Below are positions 10,107 to 22,381 of a stretch of 64,000 bases of DNA, in pieces. The notes beneath the pieces were generated by a model that was given only the letters and a program-made list of their open reading frames with translations, was not told the DNA's origin and did not search any database. This DNA is from Gordonia sihwensis NBRC 108236. Its GTDB lineage: Bacteria > Actinomycetota > Actinomycetes > Mycobacteriales > Mycobacteriaceae. The position numbers were made by a program, and so were the translations under genes. How positions within the stretch are numbered: the stretch's first letter is position 1; the number at the start of each line of letters is the position of its first letter. Location: contig NZ_BANU01000005.1 of NCBI RefSeq assembly GCF_000333035.1, positions 107,882 through 171,881 on the forward strand. The letters run 5' to 3'.

Positions 10107-11495
10107 GTGAACGTATTCGTCATCATCGCGAGTCTGGCCGGATTCATCGCGCTGACGCTGGGCACGGCGCTGTTCGTCGCCGGAGAGTTCTCGCTGACCG
10201 CGCTCGAACGGTCCACCATCGCGGGCGACGTCGCGCGTCGCGGCGATCGCCGTGCGCGAGCCGTCGACCGAGCGCACCGATCCCTCTCCTTCCAGTTGTC
10301 GGGCGCCCAGCTGGGCATCACGATCACAACGCTGATCACCGGTTACATCGCCGAACCGGTGCTGGCGACCCTGTTCGCGCCCGTGCTGGAGGCGATGAGG
10401 ATTCCGGACGGAGTCGCCGACGGCATCTCCCTGGCGCTGGCCCTGATCATCGCCACCTCGCTCTCGATGGTCCTCGGTGAGCTGATACCGAAGAACCTCG
10501 CGATCACCAAGCCGCTGGCGGTCGCGCGCGCCACCGCCACTCCCCTCGCGATGTTCTCCTCGTTCTTCCGGCCGGCGATCAACGGCCTCAACGGCTCGGC
10601 GAACGCACTGGTGCGGCGCCTGGGCATCGAGCCCACCGAAGAACTCGGGTCGGCGCGGTCGGCTGCCGAACTCGCCGCGCTGGTGCGCAACTCCGCGCTG
10701 CGCGGGGCCCTCGACCCCGACACCGCGACTCTCGTCGACCGGTCGCTGCGTTTCGGCGATCTCACGGCCGCGGACCTGATGACTCCCCGCGTGCGGATCG
10801 AATCGCTCGAACCCAACGACTCGGTGCGCGATCTGATCGCCGCCGCTTCCCGGACCGGCCACTCCCGGTTCCTGATCGCCGAAGGCGGCGACCTCGACAA
10901 CCTCGTCGGCGTCGTCCACATCAAGCAGGCCTTCACCCTGCCGCCGCAGAGCCTCGCGACCACGTCGCTGCGGTCGCTGGCACGCCCGATCACCCGGGTC
11001 CCGGACAGCCTCGACGGCGACTCGCTGATGGATCGCATCTCGTCGAACGGCCTCGAGGTCTGCGTGGTCATCGACGAGTACGGCGGCACCGCGGGCCTGG
11101 TGACGTCGGAGGACATCGTCGAGGAGATCCTCGGCGACGTCACCGACGAGCACGACGTCGAGGAGTCGGACGTGACTCCGGTCGGCAACGGCTTCCGCTG
11201 CTCCGGGCTGCTGCGGCTCGACGAACTGCAGAGCGGCACCGGCTACCGCGCACCCGAGGGGTCGTACGAGACGCTCGGCGGACTGGTGATGTTCTGCCTC
11301 GGCCGCATTCCGCGCACCGGCGACATCGTCGACCTTCCGCAGCGCGAGTCGGCCGGCGAGAACTTCCTCGACGAACCCGAACCCCGATGGCGCGCGACCG
11401 TGGTGCAGATGGATCAGCGCCGCGTCGACAAGGTGTGGATGACGATCATCGACGGCAGTGCCGAGCCCGGCGGGACGGAGGCGTCCCGTGGGTGA
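10107..11495 (+). CDS. CNNM/CorC-type membrane protein with DUF21, CBS pair and CorC_HlyC domain
   Basis: A 462-residue protein starting with GTG at 10107. The N-terminal DUF21 domain has membrane segments such as VFVIIASLAGFIALTLGTAL and a long one around residues 95-145. The CBS pair covers about residues 215-340, with the second CBS ending VCVVIDEYGGTAGLVTSEDI. A CorC_HlyC domain ends the protein. The family is often labelled hemolysin, but characterised members handle Mg2+/Co2+; a metal transport or sensing role is the better guess. Its last codons overlap the start of the next, paralogous gene, so the pair may act as a heteromer. Confidence 0.86.
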   Translation: MNVFVIIASLAGFIALTLGTALFVAGEFSLTALERSTIAGDVARRGDRRARAVDRAHRSLSFQLSGAQLGITITTLITGYIAEPVLATLFAPVLEAMRIPDGVADGISLALALIIATSLSMVLGELIPKNLAITKPLAVARATATPLAMFSSFFRPAINGLNGSANALVRRLGIEPTEELGSARSAAELAALVRNSALRGALDPDTATLVDRSLRFGDLTAADLMTPRVRIESLEPNDSVRDLIAAASRTGHSRFLIAEGGDLDNLVGVVHIKQAFTLPPQSLATTSLRSLARPITRVPDSLDGDSLMDRISSNGLEVCVVIDEYGGTAGLVTSEDIVEEILGDVTDEHDVEESDVTPVGNGFRCSGLLRLDELQSGTGYRAPEGSYETLGGLVMFCLGRIPRTGDIVDLPQRESAGENFLDEPEPRWRATVVQMDQRRVDKVWMTIIDGSAEPGGTEASRG

Positions 11496-12564
11496 CTGGT
11501 GGGGAATCCTGCTGACGGTGGTGCTCCTGGCCGCCAACGCCTTCTTCGTCGCCGGCGAGTTCTCGCTCATCGCGGCGCGGCGGGACCGGCTCGTCGCCCT
11601 CGAGGAATCGGGAAAGAAGCGTGCCCGCACGGTGATCGAGGCCTCCGAGCATCTGTCGCTGATGCTCGCGGGCTCGCAGCTCGGAATCACGATCTGTTCG
11701 ATCCTGCTCGGTCGGGTCGCCGAACCGGCCATCGCCCATCTGATCAGCGCACCGCTGGATCTGATGCGCGTGCCGAGTCAGCTGCTGCACCCGATCGCCT
11801 TCGCGATCGGTCTGGCGATCGTGGTGATCCTGCACATCCTGCTGGGTGAGATGGTGCCGAAGAACATCGCGCTCGCCGGCCCCGAGACCGTGGCGATGCT
11901 GGTGGTTCCGGTGCACCTGGTCTTCATGCGCGTCGCACGGCCGCTGATCTGGTTCTACAACGCGTTGGCGAACATCTCGCTCAGGGCGATGCGCGTCGAG
12001 CCCAAGGACGAGTTGGCGACCACGGTCAACGAGGCCGAGCTGGCCGACATGATCGGCGAGTCCCGGGAGCTCGGTCTGCTCGACGCCGACGAGCACGAGC
12101 GGCTCACCCGCGCACTGACGACCGTCGAACGGACGGTGGCCGAACTGATGATCCCGCTGAGCACGGTGCGCAGCGTGCGCGTTCAGCTCGACGCATCGAC
12201 GGGCGGACTCGGTCCCACACTCGGTTCAGTCGAGCGTGCGGTGCGCGAGACGGGTTACTCCCGCTTCCCCGTCCGCGGGTTGGACGGCTCGTTCATCGGC
12301 TACCTGCACATCAAGGACGTGCTCGACGACATCCTCGATCCGGCCGTCGGCCCGGAGTCGATCATCGGTGTGGACCAGATCCGGCCGCTGCCGAAGATCG
12401 GTTCGGCGACACCGCTGGACGAAGCCACCGTCGTGCTCCGCCGCACCAGCGCCCACCTCGGGGCGGTCGTCGACACGGCGGGCACGATCATCGGGGTCAT
12501 CGCACTCGCCGACCTCGCGGAGGCCTTCGTCGGCGACCTCCGCGACTCCACGCACCGCATCTGA
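11488..12564 (+). CDS. CNNM-type membrane protein with DUF21 and CBS pair
   Basis: A 358-residue paralogue of the preceding protein, starting with GTG at 11488 inside the previous gene. It has the same FFVAGEFSLIAARRDRLVAL opening, a membrane domain to about residue 150 and a CBS pair to the end, but it stops right after CBS2 and lacks the C-terminal CorC_HlyC domain. This long/short pairing matches Rv1842c/Rv1841c. The stop overlaps the next start as TGATG. Probably a divalent-cation transporter or sensor subunit; the exact ion cannot be read from sequence. Confidence 0.85.
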   Translation: MGDWWGILLTVVLLAANAFFVAGEFSLIAARRDRLVALEESGKKRARTVIEASEHLSLMLAGSQLGITICSILLGRVAEPAIAHLISAPLDLMRVPSQLLHPIAFAIGLAIVVILHILLGEMVPKNIALAGPETVAMLVVPVHLVFMRVARPLIWFYNALANISLRAMRVEPKDELATTVNEAELADMIGESRELGLLDADEHERLTRALTTVERTVAELMIPLSTVRSVRVQLDASTGGLGPTLGSVERAVRETGYSRFPVRGLDGSFIGYLHIKDVLDDILDPAVGPESIIGVDQIRPLPKIGSATPLDEATVVLRRTSAHLGAVVDTAGTIIGVIALADLAEAFVGDLRDSTHRI

Positions 12565-13436
12565 TGCAGCGGCAGGAGACGCTGTCGCGCCCGGAGTGGC
12601 AGTCCCGGGCCGACGCCCACCGGGAGCGCGTCGAGACCCTCATCGGTCCGTATCTGCGGATGCGGAACGAAGGACGCAAGCACCCGGTCATCGACTTCCT
12701 GTTCACCTACTACTCGGCCCGCCCCGGTCAGGTGCTGCGCTGGCATCCCGGCTACGGTGTGCGGCTGGCCCAGGCCCACCGCTACTCCGGTCTGCGTGGC
12801 TACCGCGTCGATGTCGACGGCACCGCAGAGGTGACGCGCGAACATCTCGAGTCCCGGGTCCGGCTGCTCACCGACACCGTCCGCATCACGCGGGCGACGG
12901 CGAACCGCGCACCGCGCCTCGGTTGTCTCGGCCTGCACGAGTGGGCGATGGTGTATCGCGCCGACGAGACCCGTCACGAACTGCCGCTCCGGCTCGGCGC
13001 GCGCGGCACCGACGCCGTGGTCGAGGAGAGCACACTCGCGTGCACGCACTTCGACGCCTTCCGGTTCTTCACCGCGGACGCGGTCGGGCGCAACGCCACC
13101 GCCCTGAGTCGAGCCGGAGCCGTCGACAACGAGCAGCCGGGCTGCCTGCACGCGACGATGGACCTGTACCGCTACTGTCTGCGCCTCACGCCACTGCTCC
13201 CGGCGGACCTGCTGGCCGACTGCTTCGAGCTGGCCCTGGACGCGCGGGAACTCGACATGCGAGCCAGTCCGTACGACCTCACCTCGTACGGCTACGCACC
13301 GGTGGCCATCGAGACGCCCGAGGGGCGGGCCCGGTACGTCCGCGAGCAGGCGGCTATCGCGCGGCGCGGGCAGGAACTCCGTGAGGCCCTCATCACAACC
13401 TGCGACAGCCTTCTCGAATCGGTCGGCCTCGGATAA
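12564..13436 (+). CDS. Putative 3-methyladenine DNA glycosylase-like protein of Actinobacteria
   Basis: A 290-residue soluble protein with the conserved actinobacterial features [20 protein letters not shown] and WHPGYGVRL near residues 39-70. Many genomes annotate this family as 3-methyladenine DNA glycosylase, but I see no helix-hairpin-helix or other proven glycosylase signature, so the activity is unproven. The start ATG overlaps the stop of the CBS protein (TGATG), placing it at the end of a guaB1-CBS-CBS operon. It precedes glcB but is separated from it by 112 bp. Confidence is high that it is a gene and low for the named enzyme activity. Confidence 0.6.
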   Translation: MQRQETLSRPEWQSRADAHRERVETLIGPYLRMRNEGRKHPVIDFLFTYYSARPGQVLRWHPGYGVRLAQAHRYSGLRGYRVDVDGTAEVTREHLESRVRLLTDTVRITRATANRAPRLGCLGLHEWAMVYRADETRHELPLRLGARGTDAVVEESTLACTHFDAFRFFTADAVGRNATALSRAGAVDNEQPGCLHATMDLYRYCLRLTPLLPADLLADCFELALDARELDMRASPYDLTSYGYAPVAIETPEGRARYVREQAAIARRGQELREALITTCDSLLESVGLG

Positions 13437-13548
13437 ATACTCGCTGGTAACCCCTTGTAACATGAATGATTGTGGGCGGGCCGCTTCCGGAGTCATCCGG
13501 CACGCAGCCGACGTTCCCGCAGTACGCACTCGCAAAGGAAAGGTTGCC

Positions 13549-15714
13549 ATGACCGAACGCGTCACCGTCAACGGATTGCAGGTCGCCGAAGTCCTCTACG
13601 ACTTCGTCAACAACGAAGCGCTTCCCGGCACGGGTGTAGACGCCGAGAAGTTCTGGGCGGGCGCTGCGGCCGTGATCAACGACCTCGCTCCCCGCAACCG
13701 CGAGCTGCTCGCCGTCCGCGACGACCTGCAGGCCAAGATCGACGCCTGGCACCGCGACCACCAGGACTTCGACTTCGACGAGTACAAGGCCTTCCTGACC
13801 GAGATCGGCTACCTCGTCCCGGTGCCCGAGGACTTCCAGATCACCACGGAGAACGTCGACGAGGAGATCGCGAACATCCCCGGACCGCAGCTGGTGGTGC
13901 CGATCCTCAACGCCCGTTTCGCCCTCAACGCGTCCAACGCGCGCTGGGGCTCGCTGTACGACGCTCTCTACGGCACCGACGCGATCCCGGAGACCGGCGG
14001 TGCCGAGAAGGGTTCGTCCTACAACAAGGTCCGCGGTGACAAGGTCATCGCGTTCGCCAAGGCCTTCCTCGACAAGGCCGTGCCGCTGGAGCAGGGCAGC
14101 CACGCCGACGTGACCTCGTACACCGTCGTCGACGGCAAGGTCGTCGCCGCGATCGGCGACGCCACCACCACCTTCGCCGACCCGAACGCGTTCGCCGGCT
14201 ACACCGGCGACGCCGCAGCGCCGTCGGGCATCCTGCTGCGCCACCACGGTCTGCACGTCGAGATCCAGATCGATCCGGAGTCGCCGATCGGCGCCACCGA
14301 CGCCGCCGGCGTCAAGGACGTCGCCGTCGAATCCGCCGTCACGACGATCATGGACTTCGAGGACTCGGTCGCCGCGGTCGACGCCGACGACAAGGTGCTC
14401 GGCTACCACAACTGGCTCGGCCTCAACAAGGGCGACCTGGCCGAAGAAGTCAACAAGGGCGGTAAGACCTTCACCCGCACGCTGAACCCGAACCGGGTCT
14501 ACACCGCGCCCGACGGCACCGGCGAGGTGGAACTGCACGGTCGTTCGCTGCTCTTCGTGCGCAACGTGGGCCATCTGATGACCAACCCCGCCATCCTCGA
14601 CGCCGACGGCAACGAGGTCCCCGAGGGCATCATGGATGCGCTGATCACCTCGGCGATCGGCATCCACGGGATGAGCGCCGAAGGTCTGCAGAACTCTCGC
14701 ACCGGCTCGATCTACATCGTGAAGCCGAAGATGCACGGTCCCGACGAGGTCGCCTTCACCAGCGAGCTGTTCGGCCGCGTCGAGGACGTCCTCGGCCTGC
14801 CGCGCAACACCCTCAAGGTCGGCATCATGGACGAGGAACGCCGCACGTCGGTGAACCTCAAGGCGTCGATCAAGGCGGCCTCCGAGCGCGTGGTGTTCAT
14901 CAACACCGGTTTCCTCGACCGCACCGGCGACGAGATCCACACCTCGATGGAGGCCGGCGCGTTCGTCCGCAAGGCCGAGATCAAGGGCCAGACCTGGTTC
15001 AACGCGTACGAGGACTCGAACGTCGACACCGGTCTGCACGCGGGTCTGCAGCACAAGGCGCAGATCGGCAAGGGCATGTGGGCGATGCCGGATCTGATGG
15101 CCGACATGCTGGAGCAGAAGATCGGTCACCCCAACGCCGGTGCCAACACCGCGTGGGTGCCGTCGCCGACCGCCGCCACCCTGCACGCGCTGCACTACCA
15201 CGAGGTCGACGTCTTCGAGCGTCAGGACGACATCGCCAAGCGCGAACCGGCGTCTGTGGACGACATCCTGACCATCCCGCTGGCGAAGAGCACCGACTGG
15301 AGCGAGGAGGAGAAGCGCGAGGAACTCGACAACAACGCGCAGTCGATCCTCGGCTACGTGGTCCGGTGGATCGACCAGGGCGTCGGCTGCTCGAAGGTGC
15401 CGGACATCCACGACGTCGCGCTGATGGAGGACCGCGCAACGCTGCGCATCTCCAGCCAGCTGCTCGCCAACTGGCTCCGTCACGGCATCGTCACCGAGGA
15501 CGAGGTCGTCGCCGCGCTCGAGCGGATGGCACCGGTGGTCGACCGGCAGAACGCCGGCGATCCCGCCTACCGTCCGATGGCACCGAACTTCGACGGCAAC
15601 ATCGCCTTCCAGGCCGCCAAGGACCTGATCCTCAAGGGCGCGACGCAGCCGAGCGGGTACACCGAACCGCTGCTGCACGCCGCGCGCCGCGAGTACAAGG
15701 CAGCCAACGCCTGA
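13549..15714 (+). CDS. glcB: Malate synthase G
   Basis: A 721-residue monomeric malate synthase, the standard length for isoform G. The protein opens [19 protein letters not shown] and contains the family segments [36 protein letters not shown] and [16 protein letters not shown]. It condenses glyoxylate with acetyl-CoA to malate in the glyoxylate shunt, needed for growth on fatty acids or acetate. The ATG at 13549 follows AAAGGAAAGG. Two GTAAC repeats ten bases apart (13447 and 13457) lie about 90-100 bp upstream and may be part of its promoter control. A strong terminator follows. An upstream in-frame ATG at 13381 lies inside the previous gene and is rejected. Confidence 0.96.
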   Translation: MTERVTVNGLQVAEVLYDFVNNEALPGTGVDAEKFWAGAAAVINDLAPRNRELLAVRDDLQAKIDAWHRDHQDFDFDEYKAFLTEIGYLVPVPEDFQITTENVDEEIANIPGPQLVVPILNARFALNASNARWGSLYDALYGTDAIPETGGAEKGSSYNKVRGDKVIAFAKAFLDKAVPLEQGSHADVTSYTVVDGKVVAAIGDATTTFADPNAFAGYTGDAAAPSGILLRHHGLHVEIQIDPESPIGATDAAGVKDVAVESAVTTIMDFEDSVAAVDADDKVLGYHNWLGLNKGDLAEEVNKGGKTFTRTLNPNRVYTAPDGTGEVELHGRSLLFVRNVGHLMTNPAILDADGNEVPEGIMDALITSAIGIHGMSAEGLQNSRTGSIYIVKPKMHGPDEVAFTSELFGRVEDVLGLPRNTLKVGIMDEERRTSVNLKASIKAASERVVFINTGFLDRTGDEIHTSMEAGAFVRKAEIKGQTWFNAYEDSNVDTGLHAGLQHKAQIGKGMWAMPDLMADMLEQKIGHPNAGANTAWVPSPTAATLHALHYHEVDVFERQDDIAKREPASVDDILTIPLAKSTDWSEEEKREELDNNAQSILGYVVRWIDQGVGCSKVPDIHDVALMEDRATLRISSQLLANWLRHGIVTEDEVVAALERMAPVVDRQNAGDPAYRPMAPNFDGNIAFQAAKDLILKGATQPSGYTEPLLHAARREYKAANA

Positions 15715-15735
15715 TATACACGGAAGGTGCAGACC

Positions 15736-15771
15736 ACCGAGCCCGGACCGGATTCTCGGTCCGGGCTCGGT
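15736..15771 (+). terminator. Rho-independent terminator after glcB
   Basis: A 15-bp perfect stem, ACCGAGCCCGGACCG paired with its complement, with a six-base loop GATTCT. It begins 22 bp after the glcB stop. No U tract follows, as is usual in this group. Confidence 0.85.
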
Positions 15772-15834
15772 GCATCGGCCCGCTGGACGCGCATCGGCCT
15801 GGCATGACACGAATCGCCGGAGGAAGGACGATCA

Positions 15835-17013
15835 GTGGCGAAGCACAATTCGGGTGGACGCAGTCGGACTTACATCAGCCGACCGCTGCTGGCATTCGTC
15901 CTCGCGATCATTCTGATCGCGGGCATCGTCACGGCGTGGCGTCAACTCGGCGATCGAATCGACGACGAACAGCCGGTGGCGGCCGGTGAGTGCCTCGAGG
16001 GACCGGCGAAGATCTCCGTTCTGGCCGATCCCGCGATCGCACCGGGTCTGCAGAGGATCGCGCAGGACTACAACAACACCGAGCCGGTGGTCCGCGACCA
16101 CTGCATCACCGTGGACGTGCGACCCGCCGACGCCCGCGCGACTCTCGAGGGTCTGACCGCCCAGAAGTGGGACGCGCAGACCTACGGTGATTTCCCCGCC
16201 GCCTGGGTGCCCGAGTCGTCCATCTGGTCCGCGGCCCTGCAGACCGCGAAGCCCGACGTGCTCCAGGGCAACCCGGAATCGCTCGTGTCGTCGCCGGTCC
16301 GGCTGGCGATGGAGCCCGAGATCGCGAAGGCCGCCGACGGCCGCATCGGGTGGTCCGACCTGCCCGCGCAGACCCGCGCCAATTCCCTCTCCGCGTACGG
16401 CAGATCGTCGTGGGGCTCGATGCGCATCGCGATGCCCACCGGCCCGCAGTCGGCCGCGACCGCACTGGGAGCCCAAGCAGTCGCGGCCGCGACCGTCCCG
16501 ACCCAGAAGCCGCTCACTCTCCGACAGGCGCAGTCACCCGAGGTGGTCGCTGCGCTCGATCAGCTCATGTCGGCTCCGCCGAAAGTCGGGGACGGCTCCA
16601 TCGACGCCGCCGTCGACTCGATCGCCGGGACCGGCGATCCCTCCGATGCGCCGGTCCGCGCCGTGTCGGTGACCGAGCAGCACCTCTACATGCTCACCAA
16701 GGACGACAAGACCGCCCGGGTCGCGGTGGTCGCGCCGAAGGGCCCGACTCCGTCGGCCGACTATCCGGTGGTGAAACTGTCGGGCCAGTTGGTTCCGGCG
16801 CACGTCAGCGACGCCGTCTCTCAGTTCTTCACCTTCGCGCGCAAACCGGCCCAGATGCAGATCCTGACCAAGGCGGGTTTCCGCGGTGCCGGGCCGCTGC
16901 CTGCACCGACGCCGACCGTGACCTTCGGCCCGATCGCCGACCCGATGCCGCTCCCCGAGCCCGCGGCCGCGGTCGCGATCAGCAAGGTGGTCTACCCGGC
17001 GGCGGCGCCGTAA
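15835..17013 (+). CDS. Membrane-anchored substrate-binding-like protein
   Basis: A 392-residue protein with an N-terminal signal anchor, RPLLAFVLAIILIAGIVTAW (residues 16-35), so the bulk faces the cell exterior. The following region, with KISVLADPAIAPGLQRIAQD and a repeated bacterial binding-protein pattern, resembles the type-2 solute-binding half of actinobacterial binding-protein/VWA proteins. Rv1836c, next to glcB in M. tuberculosis, has such an arrangement with a C-terminal VWA domain; here the protein ends without one. The C-terminus is Pro/Ala-rich. The GTG at 15835 follows GGAGGAAGG. No ligand or partner transporter can be named. Confidence 0.65.
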   Translation: MAKHNSGGRSRTYISRPLLAFVLAIILIAGIVTAWRQLGDRIDDEQPVAAGECLEGPAKISVLADPAIAPGLQRIAQDYNNTEPVVRDHCITVDVRPADARATLEGLTAQKWDAQTYGDFPAAWVPESSIWSAALQTAKPDVLQGNPESLVSSPVRLAMEPEIAKAADGRIGWSDLPAQTRANSLSAYGRSSWGSMRIAMPTGPQSAATALGAQAVAAATVPTQKPLTLRQAQSPEVVAALDQLMSAPPKVGDGSIDAAVDSIAGTGDPSDAPVRAVSVTEQHLYMLTKDDKTARVAVVAPKGPTPSADYPVVKLSGQLVPAHVSDAVSQFFTFARKPAQMQILTKAGFRGAGPLPAPTPTVTFGPIADPMPLPEPAAAVAISKVVYPAAAP

Positions 17014-17035
17014 CAGCGGGACCGGCGCGAAGGGC

Positions 17036-17671
17036 CTACCGCTTCCGATTCCAGAACTGGTGTATGAGGCCGCTGCCGGTGGTCACCGACTCGACGTCGA
17101 AGCGGTCCTGGAGTTCGGCACAGCTGTCCCAGATCGAGACGCCCGAACCGATCACCACCGGGACGACGACCAGATGCATGAAATCGACCAGGTCGGCGTG
17201 CAGGAACTCGCGGACGGACGTGGGTCCGCCACCGAGGCGGACATCGCCGCCGGCGAGTCCGCGCGCGTACTCGAGCGCCTGCGGCGCCGGGGCGTCCACG
17301 AAGTGGAAGACGGTGCCGTTCGCGAACTCGATCGGCGGGCGCTCGTGATGCGTCAACACCACCACGGGTGTGCGGAACGGAGGCTCGTCGCCCCACCACC
17401 CGCGCCAGCCGTCGTCGGCCCACGGTCCGGTCTGCGGACCGAACTTGCGGCGTCCCATTATCTCGACGCCGATCCCCTGACTCCACGCACTGGTGAACAC
17501 GTGATCGGCGCGAACCGGCTCGGCGATCGCGTCCACACCCCAGATCACCCGGCCGTCGAAGTGGTCGAACAACCGGGCCGCCTCGCCGATCGGCGCATCG
17601 TACGTGACGGTTCCGCCCGCACTGAAACCGTCGAGCGAGACGTTGAGGTTGTGGACACGGACTTTGGACAT
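17036..17671 (-). CDS. Dihydrofolate reductase family protein (RibD C-terminal domain type)
   Basis: A 211-residue protein with the N-terminal strand VRVHNLNVSLDGFSAG and the late segment LGGGPTSVREFLHADLVDFM, both typical of the RibD C-terminal/DHFR-like fold that binds NADPH. Many stand-alone members in Actinobacteria have unknown substrates, so I do not assign folate or riboflavin synthesis. It lies just downstream of gcvP (28 bp after the gcvP stop) on the same strand, and convergent with the binding-protein gene. Confidence 0.82.
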   Translation of the reverse strand: MSKVRVHNLNVSLDGFSAGGTVTYDAPIGEAARLFDHFDGRVIWGVDAIAEPVRADHVFTSAWSQGIGVEIMGRRKFGPQTGPWADDGWRGWWGDEPPFRTPVVVLTHHERPPIEFANGTVFHFVDAPAPQALEYARGLAGGDVRLGGGPTSVREFLHADLVDFMHLVVVPVVIGSGVSIWDSCAELQDRFDVESVTTGSGLIHQFWNRKR

Positions 17672-17699
17672 CGCGAGCCTCCTGTCGGTGCCCGCGAGC

Positions 17700-20573
<2,874 letters not shown>

Positions 20574-20594
20574 GAGGGCACCTTGATCTTCTCG

Positions 20595-20611
20595 GTCCGG
20601 CCGCGCCGGAC
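20595..20611 (-). promoter_or_regulatory. Hairpin in the gcvP leader, probable riboswitch expression platform
   Basis: A perfect 7-bp stem, GTCCGGC/GCCGGAC with a three-base loop, lies between the second glycine aptamer and the AAGGTG ribosome site of gcvP. Its position suggests control of termination or of ribosome access. There is no U tract, so control of translation is as likely as termination. Confidence 0.55.
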
Positions 20612-20614
20612 TGG

Positions 20615-20825
20615 TCCCTCCCCCTCTGTCATGCCGCACGAACGCAGCGCCTGAGAGATTCGGCAGCGGCGGACCGATGCCTTTCACCGTGGGCGGGCGG
20701 GTGCGCGCACCCGCCACTTTCCAGAGACGTCGTCAGCAGCCACGGTCCCGGGTGCCTGAGAGTTTGACGGAGAGGTGTTGCTCCTTCGGCGGTTGCCCGG
20801 ATGTCCCGGACGACGCTCTCCCGCA
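20615..20825 (-). promoter_or_regulatory. Tandem glycine riboswitch upstream of gcvP
   Basis: On the minus strand two glycine aptamers follow each other. The first begins GGGAGAGC near 20822 and holds the signature GCCGAAGGAGCAACACC and CTCTCAGGC, closing with TCTGGAAAG. The second has CGGTGAAAGGCATCGG, a second CTCTCAGG and ends GACAGAGGGGGAGG. Tandem gcvT-type riboswitches usually turn on glycine cleavage genes when glycine is high. A 7-bp stem, GTCCGGC with loop GCG (20595-20611), sits between the second aptamer and the gcvP ribosome site and is the likely expression platform. Confidence 0.93.
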
Positions 20826-20912
20826 GCGTAGCGACGCACCGACAGGGTACCAAGAGTCGGGCGCGAATCACGGTCCGGCGTGTGGACCGTCACGCGGGAC
20901 TGCCGACGTGGC

Positions 20913-21545
20913 CTATCCGGTGCGCCGGGTGCGGTTCTTGCGACGGGCCGCCAACTCGTCTTCGGGCGACGGTTCGCTGACACCGTCGTCGGCACGCTCC
21001 CCCGGGAAGTCCGCGATGGTTCCGGTGAGTTCGCGCATGGCGCCCGACACGGCGATGCCGAACACGCCCTGTCCGCCCTGGAGGAGGTCGACGACCTCTT
21101 CGGCGGAGGTGCACTCGTAGACCGTGGTGCCGTCCGAGAACAGGGTGATCCGGGCGAGGTCCTCGACGCCGCGCTTACGAAGGTGGTCGACCGCCACTCG
21201 GATGTTCTGCAGCGAGATGCCGGTGTCGAGCAGCCGCTTCACGATCTTGAGAACGAGGATGTCTTTGAAGGAGTAGAGACGCTGGCTTCCCGAGCCGGCC
21301 GCGCCCCGGATCGACGGCACCACGAGCGAGGTGCGAGCCCAGTAGTCGAGCTGTCGGTAGGTGATCCCCGCGATCTGGCAGGCGCTCGGCACGCGGTAAC
21401 CGACCAACTCGTCGGGCACCGTGTCGTTGGGGAACAATCCCGGAGCGATGTCATCCAGGCCGCCTTGTACCGGCATCGCACTCACCGATTCCGCATCGGC
21501 GGACGGGTGGTCGCCGGACTGCAGATCTGACGGATGATCGCCCAC
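20913..21545 (-). CDS. MerR-family transcriptional regulator (Rv1830-like)
   Basis: A 210-residue protein from the GTG at 21545, which follows AAGGGAG at good spacing; the 27 residues upstream are not protein-like. The DNA-binding domain is internal: GYRVPSACQIAGITYRQLDY and WARTSLVVPSIRGA, then SFKDILVLKIVKRLLDTGIS, the MerR helix-turn-helix and wing. The C-terminus is acidic then basic. In gene order it matches Rv1830, between gcvP and the DUF151 gene. Targets are unknown; a near-palindrome 157 bp before its start may be its own operator. Confidence 0.86.
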   Translation of the reverse strand: MGDHPSDLQSGDHPSADAESVSAMPVQGGLDDIAPGLFPNDTVPDELVGYRVPSACQIAGITYRQLDYWARTSLVVPSIRGAAGSGSQRLYSFKDILVLKIVKRLLDTGISLQNIRVAVDHLRKRGVEDLARITLFSDGTTVYECTSAEEVVDLLQGGQGVFGIAVSGAMRELTGTIADFPGERADDGVSEPSPEDELAARRKNRTRRTG

Positions 21546-21701
21546 GGTAGCTCCCTTACACAAGACTCGGGCCGGCGGAACTCTCGTATCGAGCGTACTC
21601 CCGACCGCTGACAAAGTGTTCGTCAACGCTCACGGTGACGATGCTGGGATAAAACTATGGACTCCGCGGCACGCAATCAACGCGACTCGCGGTAAACCTC
21701 A

Positions 21702-21716
21702 ACCTAAACTTCAGGT
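21702..21716 (-). promoter_or_regulatory. Candidate MerR-family operator
   Basis: A 15-bp near-palindrome, ACCTAAACTTCAGGT (arms match at six of seven positions), lies in the 274-bp gap before the MerR gene at 20913-21545 and after the DUF151 gene. Spacing and symmetry fit MerR-type sites, which bind between promoter elements. Binding by either of the two MerR proteins here is inference. Confidence 0.45.
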
Positions 21717-21819
21717 GTAGACAAACGGTGATGACGAAGAGACGGATTCGTTACCGTGTCGGGCGGCGCGCCGCCCCGGAATCCGACGTCGCATCGGGTT
21801 CGGCGACGAGCCCGTAGGG

Positions 21820-22335
21820 TCAGGACCCCGACTCGGGACCGAGGAAGTCCTCGGGCGAGACCTGGTCGAGGAACTCGCGAAACGCCTCCACCTCGTCCTC
21901 GCTCGCACCGTCCGCGGCCTCCGCGGAGGGCTCGCCGTCCTCGTCGGGCATCAGCATCCCGGCGTCGTCGAGGACGTCGTCGGCGGCGATGATCGGCGCA
22001 CCGCAACGCATGGCGACCGCGATCGCATCCGACGGACGGGCCTCGACGACCACCTCGCCGTCGAAGACCATCTCTGCGTAGAAGGTGCCCTCCTGCATGT
22101 CGACGATCCGAACCTGCTGAAGGGAACGGCCGAAGGCCTCACAGAGATTGACCACGAGATCGTGAGTGAGCGGGCGGGGCGGCTCCACGCCCCGCTGCTG
22201 CAGCGCGATGGAGGCGGCCTCGCTCTGGCCGATCCAGATCGGCAGATACCTGGCGCCGCTCACCTCGCGCAGCAGCAGGACCGGTTGGTTCTGTGGAGGC
22301 TCCACTCGGATACCCACGACACGCATCTCACCCAT
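21820..22335 (-). CDS. Bifunctional nuclease family protein (DUF151)
   Basis: A 171-residue protein. The DUF151 core is seen as LLLREVSGARYLPIWIGQSE and VVEARPSDAIAVAMRCGAPI. The plant founder of the family has DNase and RNase activity, but bacterial roles are poorly defined; the mycobacterial equivalent is Rv1829. The C-terminal third is acidic and probably disordered. The gene lies between two MerR regulators on the same strand, an arrangement conserved in mycolic-acid bacteria, and is preceded by a Shine-Dalgarno GGAGGCGAG. Confidence 0.86.
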   Translation of the reverse strand: MGEMRVVGIRVEPPQNQPVLLLREVSGARYLPIWIGQSEAASIALQQRGVEPPRPLTHDLVVNLCEAFGRSLQQVRIVDMQEGTFYAEMVFDGEVVVEARPSDAIAVAMRCGAPIIAADDVLDDAGMLMPDEDGEPSAEAADGASEDEVEAFREFLDQVSPEDFLGPESGS

Positions 22336-22381
22336 GGTCTCGCCTCCTGATCTCTTGAAATACAGGTTACGCGGCTACCGG

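Noticed and set aside
13393..15810. 805-aa minus-strand frame over glcB
   Set aside because: Shadow; malate synthase motifs lie on the plus strand, and the frame crosses its terminator.
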